A DNA stretch of 62,568 nucleotides from Kofleriaceae bacterium. Its GTDB lineage: Bacteria; Myxococcota_A; Polyangia; Haliangiales; Haliangiaceae. Each line of letters begins with the position of its first letter. The first letter of the stretch is position 1. Shown here piece by piece: positions 1 to 8,787 of the stretch. The position numbers and the translations under genes are program-made. Under the pieces are notes generated by a model. The model did no database searches. It saw only the letters and a list, made by a program, of their open reading frames with translations, and was not told the DNA's origin. The stretch spans positions 1-62,568 of the forward strand of contig JANTGM010000024.1 in the NCBI GenBank assembly GCA_024762925.1, written 5' to 3'.

Positions 1-35
1 GCTGGGGCAAGCAAGGATCTGAGCAACGATGAGCC
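1..35. repeat. short dispersed repeat, copy at left edge
   Basis: Starts GCTGGGGCAAGC and continues with GAGCAACGATGAG. A related copy sits at 62538-62568 (GCTGGGGCAAGC, then GGAACAACGAAGA), and GAGCAACGAAGCGAG occurs near 31771. Significance is uncertain. Confidence 0.35.
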
Positions 36-171
36 GAAGGCGTTCAAAGGGCGAAAAGCCGAGCCAGGGCGTTCTATGCCTCTGGATCCCACACTAGCTG
101 CCTACACACTCGCCTGCGTTGTTTTTGGCAACAGGCAAGATTGCGTGGCTTTCGGTAAGCTCTCCAACCTG

Positions 172-990
172 ATGAAGGAAGTCATGGTCATTAGTGATGC
201 GACCGGCGAGACGGCGGAGCGCATGGTTCGAGCCGCCGTCTTGCAGTTTAGCGACTCGCCCGTCAACGTTCGTCTGTATTCCAGGGTCAGGCTCGAATCA
301 GAAGTGGAAGCCATTATCGAGCGCGCCGCTGAGCTTCACGCACTGCTCGTATTCACGGTCGTCAACCCCGAGGAGCGTCAACTCATTATGGGCCTCGTTG
401 AGAGACACAATGTCGAGTATGTCGACCTGATTGGCTCGCTCATGAACAAACTTGAGACGTTTCTCTCCAGTACAGCGGACGGAGTTCCAGGTCTGTTGCA
501 CGTGATCGGCGAGGACTACTTTCGACGAATTGAAGCGGTGGAGTTCGCCGTAAAGCACGACGATGGAGCAGAACCCAGAAATCTTCCTAAGGCCGATTTA
601 GTGCTCGTAGGAATTTCTCGTACTTCAAAGACTCCGTTGTCGACGTACTTGGCTCAGAAGGGCCTTAAGGTCGCCAACGTCCCCCTCGTGCTCGGTGTGG
701 ATCTGCCCGCAGAGATTGAGCAAGTGGACGACCGAAAAGTCTATGGCCTCATCATCCGTCCTGATGCTCTTGTGCGAATTCGCCAAGCGAGGCTCACGCA
801 CTTGGGCATGCCACAAGACACGAGCTATGGCACTCGCAACCACATTGAGGACGAGCTGGGATTTGCTCGCGAAGTCTTTCGCACGCATCCCAACTGGCCG
901 GTCATCGATGTCACCAACAAGGCAATCGAGGAAACCGCATCCGACATTCTTAGGCTCTACAAAGAGCGCCACAATTCCGACGCGCTCTAG
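172..990 (+). CDS. PEP synthetase / pyruvate,phosphate dikinase regulatory protein (DUF299)
   Basis: Bifunctional ADP-dependent kinase/Pi-dependent pyrophosphorylase family that switches PEP synthase or PPDK on and off by phosphorylating a threonine. The N-terminus carries the family signature VISDATGETAE, and a P-loop-like GISRTSKTP lies at about residues 147-155. Starting at this ATG gives 272 residues, the usual family size. The frame is open back to an ATG at 76, which has an AGGG 6 nt upstream but would add a 32-residue tail unlike the family. A TAAGCT hexamer 10 nt before the ATG at 172 also supports the shorter form. The target enzyme is not in the window. Confidence 0.9.
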   Translation: MKEVMVISDATGETAERMVRAAVLQFSDSPVNVRLYSRVRLESEVEAIIERAAELHALLVFTVVNPEERQLIMGLVERHNVEYVDLIGSLMNKLETFLSSTADGVPGLLHVIGEDYFRRIEAVEFAVKHDDGAEPRNLPKADLVLVGISRTSKTPLSTYLAQKGLKVANVPLVLGVDLPAEIEQVDDRKVYGLIIRPDALVRIRQARLTHLGMPQDTSYGTRNHIEDELGFAREVFRTHPNWPVIDVTNKAIEETASDILRLYKERHNSDAL

Positions 991-1197
991 CACCTGAGTG
1001 TCGATGTACCCAGTGTTGATGCACTCCTAGCCGCTCCAGGGCTCTGAAGCGCTCTGGTCCGATTCTGCTATGTGGGGATCGAGATTCGGCGGCACATATG
1101 TGAACTGACGTACGCACCCTTCGCGATGGGCACATCAATAATTCACGTGGTTTATCGGTATCCTATCTAGGAATCTGCCGTGGCCCAAAACCTGCGT

Positions 1198-1203
1198 TAC
1201 CGT
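1198..1203 (+). promoter_or_regulatory. putative -10 element, leaderless start of 1210 gene
   Basis: TACCGT lies 6 nt before the ATG at 1210. No clear -35 element is seen. The spacing would put transcription start at or next to the ATG. The same hexamer precedes the pseudokinase gene at 34403. Confidence 0.45.
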
Positions 1204-1209
1204 CGTCCC

Positions 1210-2262
1210 ATGCGCAATGCCGTTCTCCTATCGTTCCTTGGACTCGCCCTCGCGTCCACTGGTTGCCTCTCTACAAGCCACCGCATTGGGAAGGGCGAGC
1301 TGCTCAAGTTGAGTCGTACAGCTCCTGAACAGCGCGGCGAAAGGGTGCGTGTTGTCCAGGGCCTCGGAACAACGGAGGGCCCACCTAGGGCAGACCGGGT
1401 CAACAACAATACGGTTGTGGTTGTGCACTCGCCTATCTGGATTGACGGCCGGCCTCACCATCACGGGTACCATGGCGGCGGCAGTGCAACGAGCTCTACG
1501 AATACTGGGGGCGGAACGGTTGGCGGTGGCAGCAAGAGTTCGGGTGGTAGTTCGCTCGCCAAGAGCAAGAAGGACAGTGGCAAAGCTCTCATCATTCTAG
1601 CGGCGGCAGCTGCCGTTGGACTTGCTGCAACCGAGGGCGCTCGCTACGACGGTTGGGTCAAACTTCATCCGATGCACCCTGTGCATCTCTATGGCCGATA
1701 TGGTGAATACACGGTTCTTCCACTTGCGCAAATTGATGAGCAAACCGCGGCATGGGCCGATCACGCCTATGTTCGCTCAAATGAAGGTCCATTCATGAAG
1801 CTCGGTCGTGCACCACTCAACCGTAAGGGTTTTACCTACTCCGTGCTTCTAGGCGCTGGTGAAGTACCGCTTGCTGATGGCTTCGAAGCGGAGCCGGGAT
1901 TTAATGGCCACATCCAATTTGGCTACTTCTTTTCAAAGCAAGTAGGTCTCCAGTTCGACCTTGGTATGGCTTGGACAGAGGACGACGTTGCAAACACGAT
2001 CTACACCTCGCGCAACTCGCTTGAACTACAAGCCTTCCTTGCCAAAGCGGGCCCTGTCCATGGCGGCATCTTTGGACAGATTGGTGTAGCGAGTCGCTTC
2101 GACGATGGTATCCAGTTTGACGACACTTCCAGCATGCTTGGTGGTGGCGGCATCCTGCAGCTCGACCTCACAACGCGTCTTGCACTCACTGGCCGTGTTG
2201 GAGCCACCCGCAGCTTCGGCGAGGTTGCAAATGAGATAGGGGTAGGTCTCTCCATCTACTAA
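1210..2262 (+). CDS. outer-membrane beta-barrel-like lipoprotein, unknown function
   Basis: The 350-residue product starts with a short basic n-region and hydrophobic core ending STGC, a plausible lipobox with Cys19. A Gly/Ser/Thr-rich linker follows, then one hydrophobic helix (ALIILAAAAAVGLAA). The last 150 residues alternate polar and apolar residues and end in a short strand (GVGLSIY), as in small OmpA/opacity-type barrels. A GTG start at 1180 with AGGA 7 nt upstream is the alternative and would lengthen the n-region by 10 residues. ATG 1210 is preferred because it gives a cleaner signal peptide and has a -10-like hexamer 6 nt upstream. No specific function is recognised. Confidence 0.7.
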   Translation: MRNAVLLSFLGLALASTGCLSTSHRIGKGELLKLSRTAPEQRGERVRVVQGLGTTEGPPRADRVNNNTVVVVHSPIWIDGRPHHHGYHGGGSATSSTNTGGGTVGGGSKSSGGSSLAKSKKDSGKALIILAAAAAVGLAATEGARYDGWVKLHPMHPVHLYGRYGEYTVLPLAQIDEQTAAWADHAYVRSNEGPFMKLGRAPLNRKGFTYSVLLGAGEVPLADGFEAEPGFNGHIQFGYFFSKQVGLQFDLGMAWTEDDVANTIYTSRNSLELQAFLAKAGPVHGGIFGQIGVASRFDDGIQFDDTSSMLGGGGILQLDLTTRLALTGRVGATRSFGEVANEIGVGLSIY

Positions 2263-2331
2263 TTGCGCGACCCAGTGGGTACGCGGAGCTGGCGCCAAGG
2301 CACACGCTTTGTCGCCAGTTGTCGTTTTGGG

Positions 2332-3627
2332 CTAGGCGACAGCGAAAACGCCCGCAACAATGAGCGGCCACAGAGTGCCAAGCGCCAGAAAGAGAAAGGC
2401 TCCAGGCTTGCCTTCGCCATTCTCCAGTGTGACTGGACCATAACTGCTGCGGCTGCCATTGCTCTCGATTGTCGAAGCGCTGAACTTGCCGCGATACAAG
2501 ATGATCGCGCGCGCCCAAGCCATGACGGTTCCGGCGACCGGCATCACCAATACGAAGGGCAGCCAAAACCACGTCACAAAGAGCAACCAATCGAAGCCAT
2601 TTCCAGTGGCATGGTCGATGGGCTTGCTCACCCAATGCATACCAACAATCACCGCAATGAGTGCCATCGCGCCAAGTAGCCCTGTGACCATCACGCCAGA
2701 TCCAACCATGGCCCCGATTCCAAAGACGGGTTGCGCTGACCAAACCCATGCGAGACACAGAGCGAGCATTCCGACCGCGAGTTTGGAAACTCGCCATGCC
2801 GACTGCAAGATGTGAGAGCCCTGTTCGGCCTTCTCTTGGGCCAGTCGTGAGAGTTCTTCGTACTCTCGCTCTTTCCTGGCTCTGCGATGGGCTTCGATTT
2901 CCGCTTCGCGCTGCGCTGCCTGAGCTTCGCGTTCTCGCTCGTCGGCCAAGCACTCTTGGGCTTTTGACAAGCCTTCAAAGGCGATGAAGAATCGCTGGAC
3001 TGTCTTGACCGGGTGTAGCCGTCGCCAAAGAACATCTGGCAAATAGATCTCGGCCTGGCAAAAGTTGCAGGCGAGGATGCGCTTGCTTTGGGTGGTAACC
3101 TGCAACCCGCCAGCGCACTGGGGGCACGACATCGACACGGGGCGAATCGCTTCTGTGCTTGGTTGCAAAGCCGAAGCGCCCGCCTGCTCTTGTGCGAGGC
3201 CAGGATCCGTTGAGTAGATGCGTTTGACTGTTGGAACGAGCGCCACCAACCATGCTGGTGCCGGCGCTGTACTCGCTGGATCGCCACAGGCCACGCAGGC
3301 AAAATCTCGGGCGGGCCCCTCTTCGAGGTGGTCGACGGCGAACGCCGTATCGCACTTTTCGCACCTGGGAACGTCTAGGGAATATTCGTAGCGAACCTGA
3401 AATCCGTGATCGGAAACGGTGCCCCGACGCGGCTGGCACGGAACCATCTGGTCATGAGCATCATCGAATGCCTCTAGTACCGACTCCCACAGCGACTCAG
3501 GTATGGCGACGTCTTGTGAGCAAGAGGCGCAGCAGACCTCGGTTCCTGGCGTGCCAAGCGGCAGCGGCTGGCCACAGTGCGGACAGTCAGTGAGGAGTGT
3601 GAACCATCCATACCGTCTGTCCGTCAT
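2332..3627 (-). CDS. zinc-ribbon, coiled-coil, C-terminal membrane protein
   Basis: A 431-residue protein of unknown function. The first half has several CxxC pairs (C15/C18, C33/C36, then CEKC, CVAC, CPQC, CNFC), suggesting three zinc ribbons. A highly charged Glu/Arg/Ala coiled coil follows, and the last third has about five hydrophobic membrane segments. Its ATG overlaps the stop of the upstream FHA-sigma54 activator (ATGA), so the two are translationally coupled. The architecture suggests a membrane-anchored adaptor or sensor acting with that activator; this is inference from gene order only. Confidence 0.7.
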   Translation of the reverse strand: MTDRRYGWFTLLTDCPHCGQPLPLGTPGTEVCCASCSQDVAIPESLWESVLEAFDDAHDQMVPCQPRRGTVSDHGFQVRYEYSLDVPRCEKCDTAFAVDHLEEGPARDFACVACGDPASTAPAPAWLVALVPTVKRIYSTDPGLAQEQAGASALQPSTEAIRPVSMSCPQCAGGLQVTTQSKRILACNFCQAEIYLPDVLWRRLHPVKTVQRFFIAFEGLSKAQECLADEREREAQAAQREAEIEAHRRARKEREYEELSRLAQEKAEQGSHILQSAWRVSKLAVGMLALCLAWVWSAQPVFGIGAMVGSGVMVTGLLGAMALIAVIVGMHWVSKPIDHATGNGFDWLLFVTWFWLPFVLVMPVAGTVMAWARAIILYRGKFSASTIESNGSRSSYGPVTLENGEGKPGAFLFLALGTLWPLIVAGVFAVA

Positions 3628-5081
3628 CGCTGTGGTGCCAGACCGTGGCGCTTAAGGAGTTCGCGAAGGTGGTAGCGAGTTAGGCCAGCCTCTTGCGCAG
3701 ACCGCGTGATGTTGCCCTCGTTACGTTTCAGCAGCGCCCCGAGGTATGCGGTTTCAAATGCATCAACCACGGTTTGCTTGGCACCCTTGAAGGCGAGACC
3801 AGGCTTTAGAAGCGCTGGATCGAAACTCGTTGGTCCACCCGGCACTGGCACACCACTCATCTCGGCCGCTGCTGCATGCGCCGCATTGACGCCGGCCAGG
3901 GCCAGGTCGTGCTGCACCATGGGAGAGGGGCCACCGGGCCCAAAGGTTAGATCTTGGCGGGTAATCACGGGCCCGTCAGAAAGCGCCCCTGCCCGCTCTA
4001 CGACATTGCGCAGCTCGCGAACGTTTCCAGACCAGTTGTTGCTGAGCAAGGCAGCCATGGCGTCTTGCCCAAAGGAGAGGTTGGTGCCGCGCCGCGCGAT
4101 GACATCTTTGAGAAAGAGGTTGGCAATGGTTGGGATGTCCTCACGCCTGTCGCGAAGTGGTGGAAGCTCGCAATTGACGACGGAGAGGCGGAAGAAGAGG
4201 TCTTCGCGAAAGTTGCCGTTGTTGACCTCGGCTCGGAGATCGCGGTTCGTCGCAGCAAGCACACGAACGTCGACCTTGACCGTTCTATCGCCACCAACGC
4301 GCTTGATCTCTCGCTGCTCGAGAACGCGAAGCAGTTTGGGCTGCAAGCTGATGTCTAGCTCGCCAATCTCGTCGAGAAAGATGGTGCCGCCGTTCGCTTG
4401 TTCGAAGCAACCAACCTGCTGGCCCACAGCACCCGTAAAGGCGCCCTTCTCGTGACCAAAGAGCGTTGACTCGATGAGTTCGCGAGGAATGGATCCGCAG
4501 TCGAGCACCACAAAGGGTTTCTTCTTGCGAAGCGATGCGTTGTGAATGCCGCGAGCAATGAGCTCTTTGCCAGTTCCCGTTTCACCCGTGATTAGACATG
4601 TGAGATCCGAGGGAGAAATCTTCTCTAGGTTAGCGAAGATCTCGCGCATCACAGGTGAGCCGCCAACAACTTTGTCAAAACGATCTTGCTTGGAGAGTGC
4701 AATCTCCACGATATCGGTGGTGGGCTGAAACATCACCGTCGTTTGACCAGCGCGGAATTTCACGCCGGGCAACAGGTACACCTCGCGAATGCGGAGGTCG
4801 TTTACGAAGGTCCCGTTGCGCGAGTTGAGATCGCGAAGTCGATAGCCATCGTCACGAACAGCGATCTCAAAGTGCGTTCCCGAAATCGATTTGTCGGCGA
4901 TCATCAAGTCGTTGATGATGCTTCGACCACCCGTACAACGAGACTTGGAAATCTCGACCTCTTTGCCCTTGTCGGGCCCATCCACCACCACCAACTTGGC
5001 TTTGCGAAGCCTGCGAACCGTGGCTCGCTCGCCCTCGAATACCGTGGTTAGCCCTGAAGATTCGCTGCCTTCATCTTGCAC
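3624..5081 (-). CDS. FHA-domain sigma54-dependent transcriptional activator
   Basis: A 485-residue enhancer-binding protein. An N-terminal FHA domain (about residues 45-110, with GGRS, SGTHF and NSRNGTF) would bind phosphothreonine peptides. The AAA+ domain has Walker A GETGTGKE (166-173), the sigma54 contact loop GAFTGA (213-218) and Walker B FLDEIGE (235-241). A Fis-type helix-turn-helix ends the protein (about 456-481). There is no receiver domain, so input is probably a Ser/Thr kinase. The GTG start is fixed by a -35/-10 promoter ending 7 nt upstream. It overlaps the downstream zinc-ribbon gene. Confidence 0.95.
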   Translation of the reverse strand: MQDEGSESSGLTTVFEGERATVRRLRKAKLVVVDGPDKGKEVEISKSRCTGGRSIINDLMIADKSISGTHFEIAVRDDGYRLRDLNSRNGTFVNDLRIREVYLLPGVKFRAGQTTVMFQPTTDIVEIALSKQDRFDKVVGGSPVMREIFANLEKISPSDLTCLITGETGTGKELIARGIHNASLRKKKPFVVLDCGSIPRELIESTLFGHEKGAFTGAVGQQVGCFEQANGGTIFLDEIGELDISLQPKLLRVLEQREIKRVGGDRTVKVDVRVLAATNRDLRAEVNNGNFREDLFFRLSVVNCELPPLRDRREDIPTIANLFLKDVIARRGTNLSFGQDAMAALLSNNWSGNVRELRNVVERAGALSDGPVITRQDLTFGPGGPSPMVQHDLALAGVNAAHAAAAEMSGVPVPGGPTSFDPALLKPGLAFKGAKQTVVDAFETAYLGALLKRNEGNITRSAQEAGLTRYHLRELLKRHGLAPQR

Positions 5082-5088
5082 GTTGCAA

Positions 5089-5118
5089 AGCCTATCTTGG
5101 GCGCTTTGAGCCGGTCAA
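5089..5118 (-). promoter_or_regulatory. sigma70-type promoter, leaderless start of FHA-sigma54 gene
   Basis: On the reverse strand TTGACC (5118-5113), an 18-nt spacer and TAGGCT (5094-5089) are followed by 7 nt and then the GTG at 5081. No ribosome-binding site is possible in that space, so the transcript should start at or just before the start codon. Confidence 0.6.
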
Positions 5119-5202
5119 CTTGCGGCGGGTCGGCAAAGTTGCCAATACTGGTCGCTTGCGGCTGCGCAGAGCGGTGTTTGGCTCATCACGCCAAAGTCCG
5201 CA

Positions 5203-5928
5203 CTAGTTTAAGTAGGTTGGACCTTTGCCCTTTGGATCGTCTTTGTCGGTTACAACTTTGAGGTGAGCGCGAATTCGCTTTTGTTTGCGTTTGAGGAGCC
5301 AGATCTTTGGCGTCCACTTGCCATTGGTTAGTAGCCAAGCGGTTAGCATTGCAGACACATTTGCGGCGCCTTCGCCCCAGCTTTGCCCAATGATGACAAA
5401 GAGCAGCATGAAGCCTGAGATGCCGATTGTGAGCTGGCGACCGGTAATGGGCAGGACGCCGAAGAACTGCACTTGCTCGTTGGCGAAGAGGGTGCCGTAA
5501 GCGACGATCGAGGCATAGATGAGCGGATCGAGCCCCGTAATTGGAGACGAGTTGTGCATGGATGGGATGAGCACGATTGCCAGTGTTCCCACCACAACAC
5601 CAATGACTGAAGTGTATGCGGCAAATTTGAGAAACCGCTTGAGGCCCCACCAACGCTCCAAGGCTGGCACAAACATCCACAACATAAACCCTTGGAAGAT
5701 GAGAGCAACGAACTCCACCTCGAGGAATGGCGAGGTCACAAGCTGCCAGATCTTGAAATCCAACCAGATGCTCTGCCCTGTGGCCGCAACCACCTTGGCA
5801 ATCTCGAACCGCATCTCGTCCTTCGACATGAGGAAAAAGAGCGATAGGCCAACACTCGCCACCAGGAGGTAGAGACATCCTTTGGTTATCGAAGTTTGGC
5901 CGAGGCCTCTGCGAGGTGCGCTTGCCAT
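5203..5928 (-). CDS. rhomboid-like membrane protein lacking catalytic Ser/His
   Basis: About 241 residues with six hydrophobic segments laid out like a bacterial rhomboid: an early helix, a WQLVTSPFLE segment, and two helices where rhomboids carry GxSG and the catalytic His. Here the GxSG position reads TGLDPL and the last helix reads ANVSAML, so neither catalytic residue is present. The basic tail is soluble. The frame is open to an ATG at 6021, but an upstream terminator runs across that extension and TACAGT lies 9 nt before the ATG at 5928, so the shorter form is preferred. A non-proteolytic, iRhom- or derlin-like role is inferred; another multipass family is possible. Confidence 0.6.
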   Translation of the reverse strand: MASAPRRGLGQTSITKGCLYLLVASVGLSLFFLMSKDEMRFEIAKVVAATGQSIWLDFKIWQLVTSPFLEVEFVALIFQGFMLWMFVPALERWWGLKRFLKFAAYTSVIGVVVGTLAIVLIPSMHNSSPITGLDPLIYASIVAYGTLFANEQVQFFGVLPITGRQLTIGISGFMLLFVIIGQSWGEGAANVSAMLTAWLLTNGKWTPKIWLLKRKQKRIRAHLKVVTDKDDPKGKGPTYLN

Positions 5929-5937
5929 GAAGTTGTG

Positions 5938-5943
5938 ACTGTA
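5938..5943 (-). promoter_or_regulatory. putative -10 element before rhomboid-like gene
   Basis: TACAGT on the reverse strand, 9 nt before the ATG at 5928. No convincing -35 element is seen. It lies downstream of the preceding gene's terminator, consistent with independent transcription. Confidence 0.4.
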
Positions 5944-5997
5944 GAACCGGTCGCGGCAGGCTGCAACTGAAGCCTTACACCAGCAATAGATTGCCCG

Positions 5998-6037
5998 AAA
6001 AACAGAGCCCCGCCAGGCCAAAGAGACCGAGCGGGGC
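5998..6037 (-). terminator. rho-independent terminator of the 6071-6754 lipoprotein gene
   Basis: Read on the reverse strand, GCCCCGC pairs with GCGGGGC (forward 6031-6037 and 6007-6013). An inner GGUC/GGCC helix extends the stem, and five U residues follow shortly after (forward A-run 5998-6002). Confidence 0.7.
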
Positions 6038-6070
6038 GATTATGAGGGTAATCAGCGGTAGGACGGCGAC

Positions 6071-6754
6071 TTAGAAGGTGAAGTCGAAGTTGCCGAGGTC
6101 GACCAACTCATTTCCGAAGGTGATGGACTCTTCGCGAGCCACAGAGCTTCCGAGCGCTGCATCATTCTCGTCAAGTACATCAACCACGATGGTGTAGGTG
6201 TCGATTGGGTATTTCGCGGAAACGCCAGTGCCATCTTCGCAGTTGAAGACATCAACAAGAGCTTCGGAGGTGCTTGCAGAGGTAGCAACGATGTCAACGC
6301 CACCCGAGAAGACGTCTGCACAAGTGAGAGCTGCGCCTCCGCCATCAAGAAGGCTCCAAGTGAGCCCAAAGTAGCCATCGTTTATTGGGAATGCTGGAAC
6401 GTTGATTGGAAGCAAGTCACCATCGCGAGTAAGGGATCCTTGAACTGCGTTGGACTGAGCGAAGAGCGAGTTGCCATCAGCACTCGTGATCTCGACCCAG
6501 ACATCGTAGAGGCCCAATGGAAGTCCCGCGGTGACACCTGCTCCATCGGAGCAATTGTAGATGTCGGTGAAACGTTCCTGTGTGGTGACGTCGAGGGAGA
6601 TGATTTCGGCGGCAGCACCATCAGGGCACGCACCATCTGTTGACCATGCAACATCGAAGGAGCCGACTTCGTCTCCGTTATCGGTAGTAATAATGCAACC
6701 CGTTGCTTGGAACAGGCCGCCGATCATAAGTGCAGATAGAGCTAATTTATTCAT
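6071..6754 (-). CDS. lipoprotein with two related domains, unknown function
   Basis: A 227-residue predicted lipoprotein: signal peptide ending QATGC, then a short acidic stretch. Two similar segments follow, each with a Trp-starting strand (FDVAWS, FGLTWS), a CxD/CPD site, and a cysteine followed by a DG-G turn (YNCSDGAG, FNCEDGTG), suggesting two disulfide-stabilised beta-sandwich units from internal duplication. The ATG at 6754 is chosen because GGGGAG lies just upstream, one of the few strong Shine-Dalgarno sequences in the window. A terminator follows the gene. Function is unknown. Confidence 0.7.
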   Translation of the reverse strand: MNKLALSALMIGGLFQATGCIITTDNGDEVGSFDVAWSTDGACPDGAAAEIISLDVTTQERFTDIYNCSDGAGVTAGLPLGLYDVWVEITSADGNSLFAQSNAVQGSLTRDGDLLPINVPAFPINDGYFGLTWSLLDGGGAALTCADVFSGGVDIVATSASTSEALVDVFNCEDGTGVSAKYPIDTYTIVVDVLDENDAALGSSVAREESITFGNELVDLGNFDFTF

Positions 6755-6974
6755 GATGTTTTCTCCCCAGACATTAGAGGCAGACCTCATAGTGAAGTCG
6801 CCAGGTCTATTCGTGTTGTCGGCAGCCAGGTTTGCGTGGCAACCAGAGCGAAGTATCTCGATACATTCACAAGCTCGCAACTTCGCGGCGAGCGATTGTC
6901 CTGTTTGGACAGCGGTAAGGGGACGGACAGCTCTGAGCATGGCCCATTTCCCAGCTCATTTGCGAGGACTTGTG

Positions 6975-7466
6975 TCACTCTCTGACGCACGTACATTCGA
7001 TACCGCAGAAATCGGGGTGATCTGTGACGACGATCAAGAGCGACTCCAGACTCACAACTTCCCCATCCCGGACGGTTCTGACAATTTCGGACGGTGTTTG
7101 ATATGTACCCGCTCGCGCCGGTTGGCCATCGGCGCAGATTGGCTCGGCAAAGAAGGCGGTTCGTCCAGGCTCGATTTCGAAGAGGGTGACGCCGGTTTGG
7201 TCCTGGCAGGGGAAGTCGCGAAAGTTCCCCGGCCGACAGCCAGTCACACCCGAGTCCACCGCGTTCCAGCACAGGCGCACCTTGTCGACCTTGGCATCCG
7301 CGCAGCTGTCCACCGGATCTCCACTGAAGGTCCGAAGGGACCATGTGAACTCGGTCGCACCGCCGTCGATTGCTACGCATTGAAAACCAAAGACCTGAAT
7401 TCCTAAGAGAAATAGAACTCGAACAAGAAGTGTTGAGTGGACGGGCTTTGGGGCTCGGGTATTCAT
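6975..7466 (-). CDS. small Cys-rich lipoprotein, unknown function
   Basis: The ATG at 7466 gives 163 residues with a signal peptide and a possible lipobox ending GFQC. The mature part has many cysteines in CADAK, CWNAV, CRPG, CQDQ, CADG and GIECTC contexts, typical of secreted disulfide-bonded proteins. No family is recognised. It lies upstream of another lipoprotein on the same strand and is divergent from tolQ. The frame is open to 7595, but that extension would place 43 residues before the signal peptide. No ribosome-binding site is visible. Confidence 0.55.
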   Translation of the reverse strand: MNTRAPKPVHSTLLVRVLFLLGIQVFGFQCVAIDGGATEFTWSLRTFSGDPVDSCADAKVDKVRLCWNAVDSGVTGCRPGNFRDFPCQDQTGVTLFEIEPGRTAFFAEPICADGQPARAGTYQTPSEIVRTVRDGEVVSLESLLIVVTDHPDFCGIECTCVRE

Positions 7467-7589
7467 GAAAAGACGACCAAAGGCAAAAGCGAGGTTTACC
7501 GTATTTCCCACAAGTGTTCTTGCTGGGACAGCTCGCATTGTTGCGCAACTTGCTAGGCAATGATTGCTGTTACTTGCTAAACACTGAAT

Positions 7590-8294
7590 ATGCAAGAACT
7601 CCTCCTGGGAGCCACAGGAAGCGCGAATTCGATGAGCACCTGGTCGCTAGTCTCGGGTGCCTCTGGGGCCGTGATCGCGATCATGGTGATCCTCGCGCTC
7701 ATGTCCGTTTTCTGTTGGTACATCATCGGATTCAAGTACCTCTACCTTCGCCGAGCTGCGCGAGAGAGCGAGCTCTTTGGCGATTCGTTTTGGCGCTCCA
7801 AAGACATCGAGCAGATCTACAAGAACGCCCAGGCTCTGAAGCACAGTCCGGTATCAGCGATGTTTCTCGCTGGCTACACGGAGCTTGCAAAACTGGGCGC
7901 GGACGATCCTGGGGCGCGCGATCGCGAAGCAGATCTTGAGAATGTGCAACGTGCGCTTCGCAAAGCACAAACAGGTGAGACGACTAAGCTCGAAAGCATG
8001 ATTCCCTTCCTTGCGACGACAGGTTCCGCAGCGCCATTTATCGGCCTTCTGGGCACGGTTTGGGGCATCTTACTCGTCTTCCAACAAATCAATCCCGACG
8101 AGGCGGTCAAGCTTGGACAGATCGCACCGCAGATTGGTGAGGCCCTGGTTGCGACTGCTGTTGGCCTCTTGGCCGCAATTCCCGCCGTCATGGCCTACAA
8201 CTACTTTACCCGCAGAATCACTGTGCAAATCTCCGATATGGAGAACTTTGAGCACGACTACCTCAACATCATCCGCCGTCACTTCCTGAACTAG
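7590..8294 (+). CDS. tolQ: TolQ/ExbB-type proton channel protein
   Basis: A 234-residue inner-membrane stator subunit that, with TolR, uses proton motive force to drive TolA during outer-membrane constriction. It has three membrane segments: one near residues 24-50, one with [15 protein letters not shown], and one with [18 protein letters not shown], the conserved MotA/TolQ/ExbB core. It is separated by 1 nt from tolR. A second in-frame ATG at 7632 is an alternative start; neither has a good Shine-Dalgarno sequence. Operon order identifies it as TolQ rather than ExbB. Confidence 0.93.
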   Translation: MQELLLGATGSANSMSTWSLVSGASGAVIAIMVILALMSVFCWYIIGFKYLYLRRAARESELFGDSFWRSKDIEQIYKNAQALKHSPVSAMFLAGYTELAKLGADDPGARDREADLENVQRALRKAQTGETTKLESMIPFLATTGSAAPFIGLLGTVWGILLVFQQINPDEAVKLGQIAPQIGEALVATAVGLLAAIPAVMAYNYFTRRITVQISDMENFEHDYLNIIRRHFLN

Positions 8295-8295
8295 C

Positions 8296-8784
8296 ATGGG
8301 AATGTCGGGCGGAAATAAGGGCAGTCTCAATAGCGAGATCAACGTTACACCGATGGTGGACGTGATGCTCGTGCTGCTGGTGATCTTCATGATTACCGCG
8401 ACGACGATGGCAAATAGCGCAGTGGATTTGGACCTGCCTGAGACCAATGCTCCGACTCAAGACGATCCGGCAGGGCGCCTCACGCTCAGCATCTCAAAGT
8501 CCAGCCAGCTCTTCTTGGGGACAACCTCTGTGAGCTGGGTTGAGCTGGAAGAGAAGCTCCGGGCCAATGAACGCGTCAAGAAAGAGAAAGAACTCTACAT
8601 CGAGGCCGACAAGGACCTCCCCTATGCAGTGGTAGTCACAGCAATGGCAGCGGCGCAAAATGCTGGGGTTGTGAAGCTGCAAATGCGCACCGACCCTGCC
8701 GCAAACCTCGATTATGGCGCCTTGGACGAAGCTGCGGCGGCGGGCGGAGAACCTGGCGCAGCTGGAAAACCCGCTCAGAATTAG
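8296..8784 (+). CDS. tolR: TolR/ExbD-type stator protein
   Basis: A 162-residue protein with one N-terminal membrane helix beginning [14 protein letters not shown]. Asp22 is the conserved proton-carrying residue of TolR/ExbD. The periplasmic domain follows. The C-terminal 25 residues are Ala/Gly-rich and longer than usual. It sits 1 nt after tolQ and 3 nt before tolA, so all three are probably cotranscribed. Confidence 0.92.
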   Translation: MGMSGGNKGSLNSEINVTPMVDVMLVLLVIFMITATTMANSAVDLDLPETNAPTQDDPAGRLTLSISKSSQLFLGTTSVSWVELEEKLRANERVKKEKELYIEADKDLPYAVVVTAMAAAQNAGVVKLQMRTDPAANLDYGALDEAAAAGGEPGAAGKPAQN

Positions 8785-8787
8785 TAG

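Noticed and set aside
2186-2953. 255-codon reverse-strand frame
   Set aside because: It overlaps the zinc-ribbon membrane protein in another frame and is rich in Arg, Trp and Ser as out-of-frame products are.
5998-6021. Longer N-terminus for the rhomboid-like protein (start at 6021)
   Set aside because: The extension lies over a terminator stem and its U-tract; the ATG at 5928 has its own -10-like hexamer.
6561-7406. 281-codon open frame on the + strand
   Set aside because: It runs across the 5' part of one lipoprotein gene, the intergenic space and most of a second lipoprotein gene, all on the opposite strand. It has no domain or start signal.
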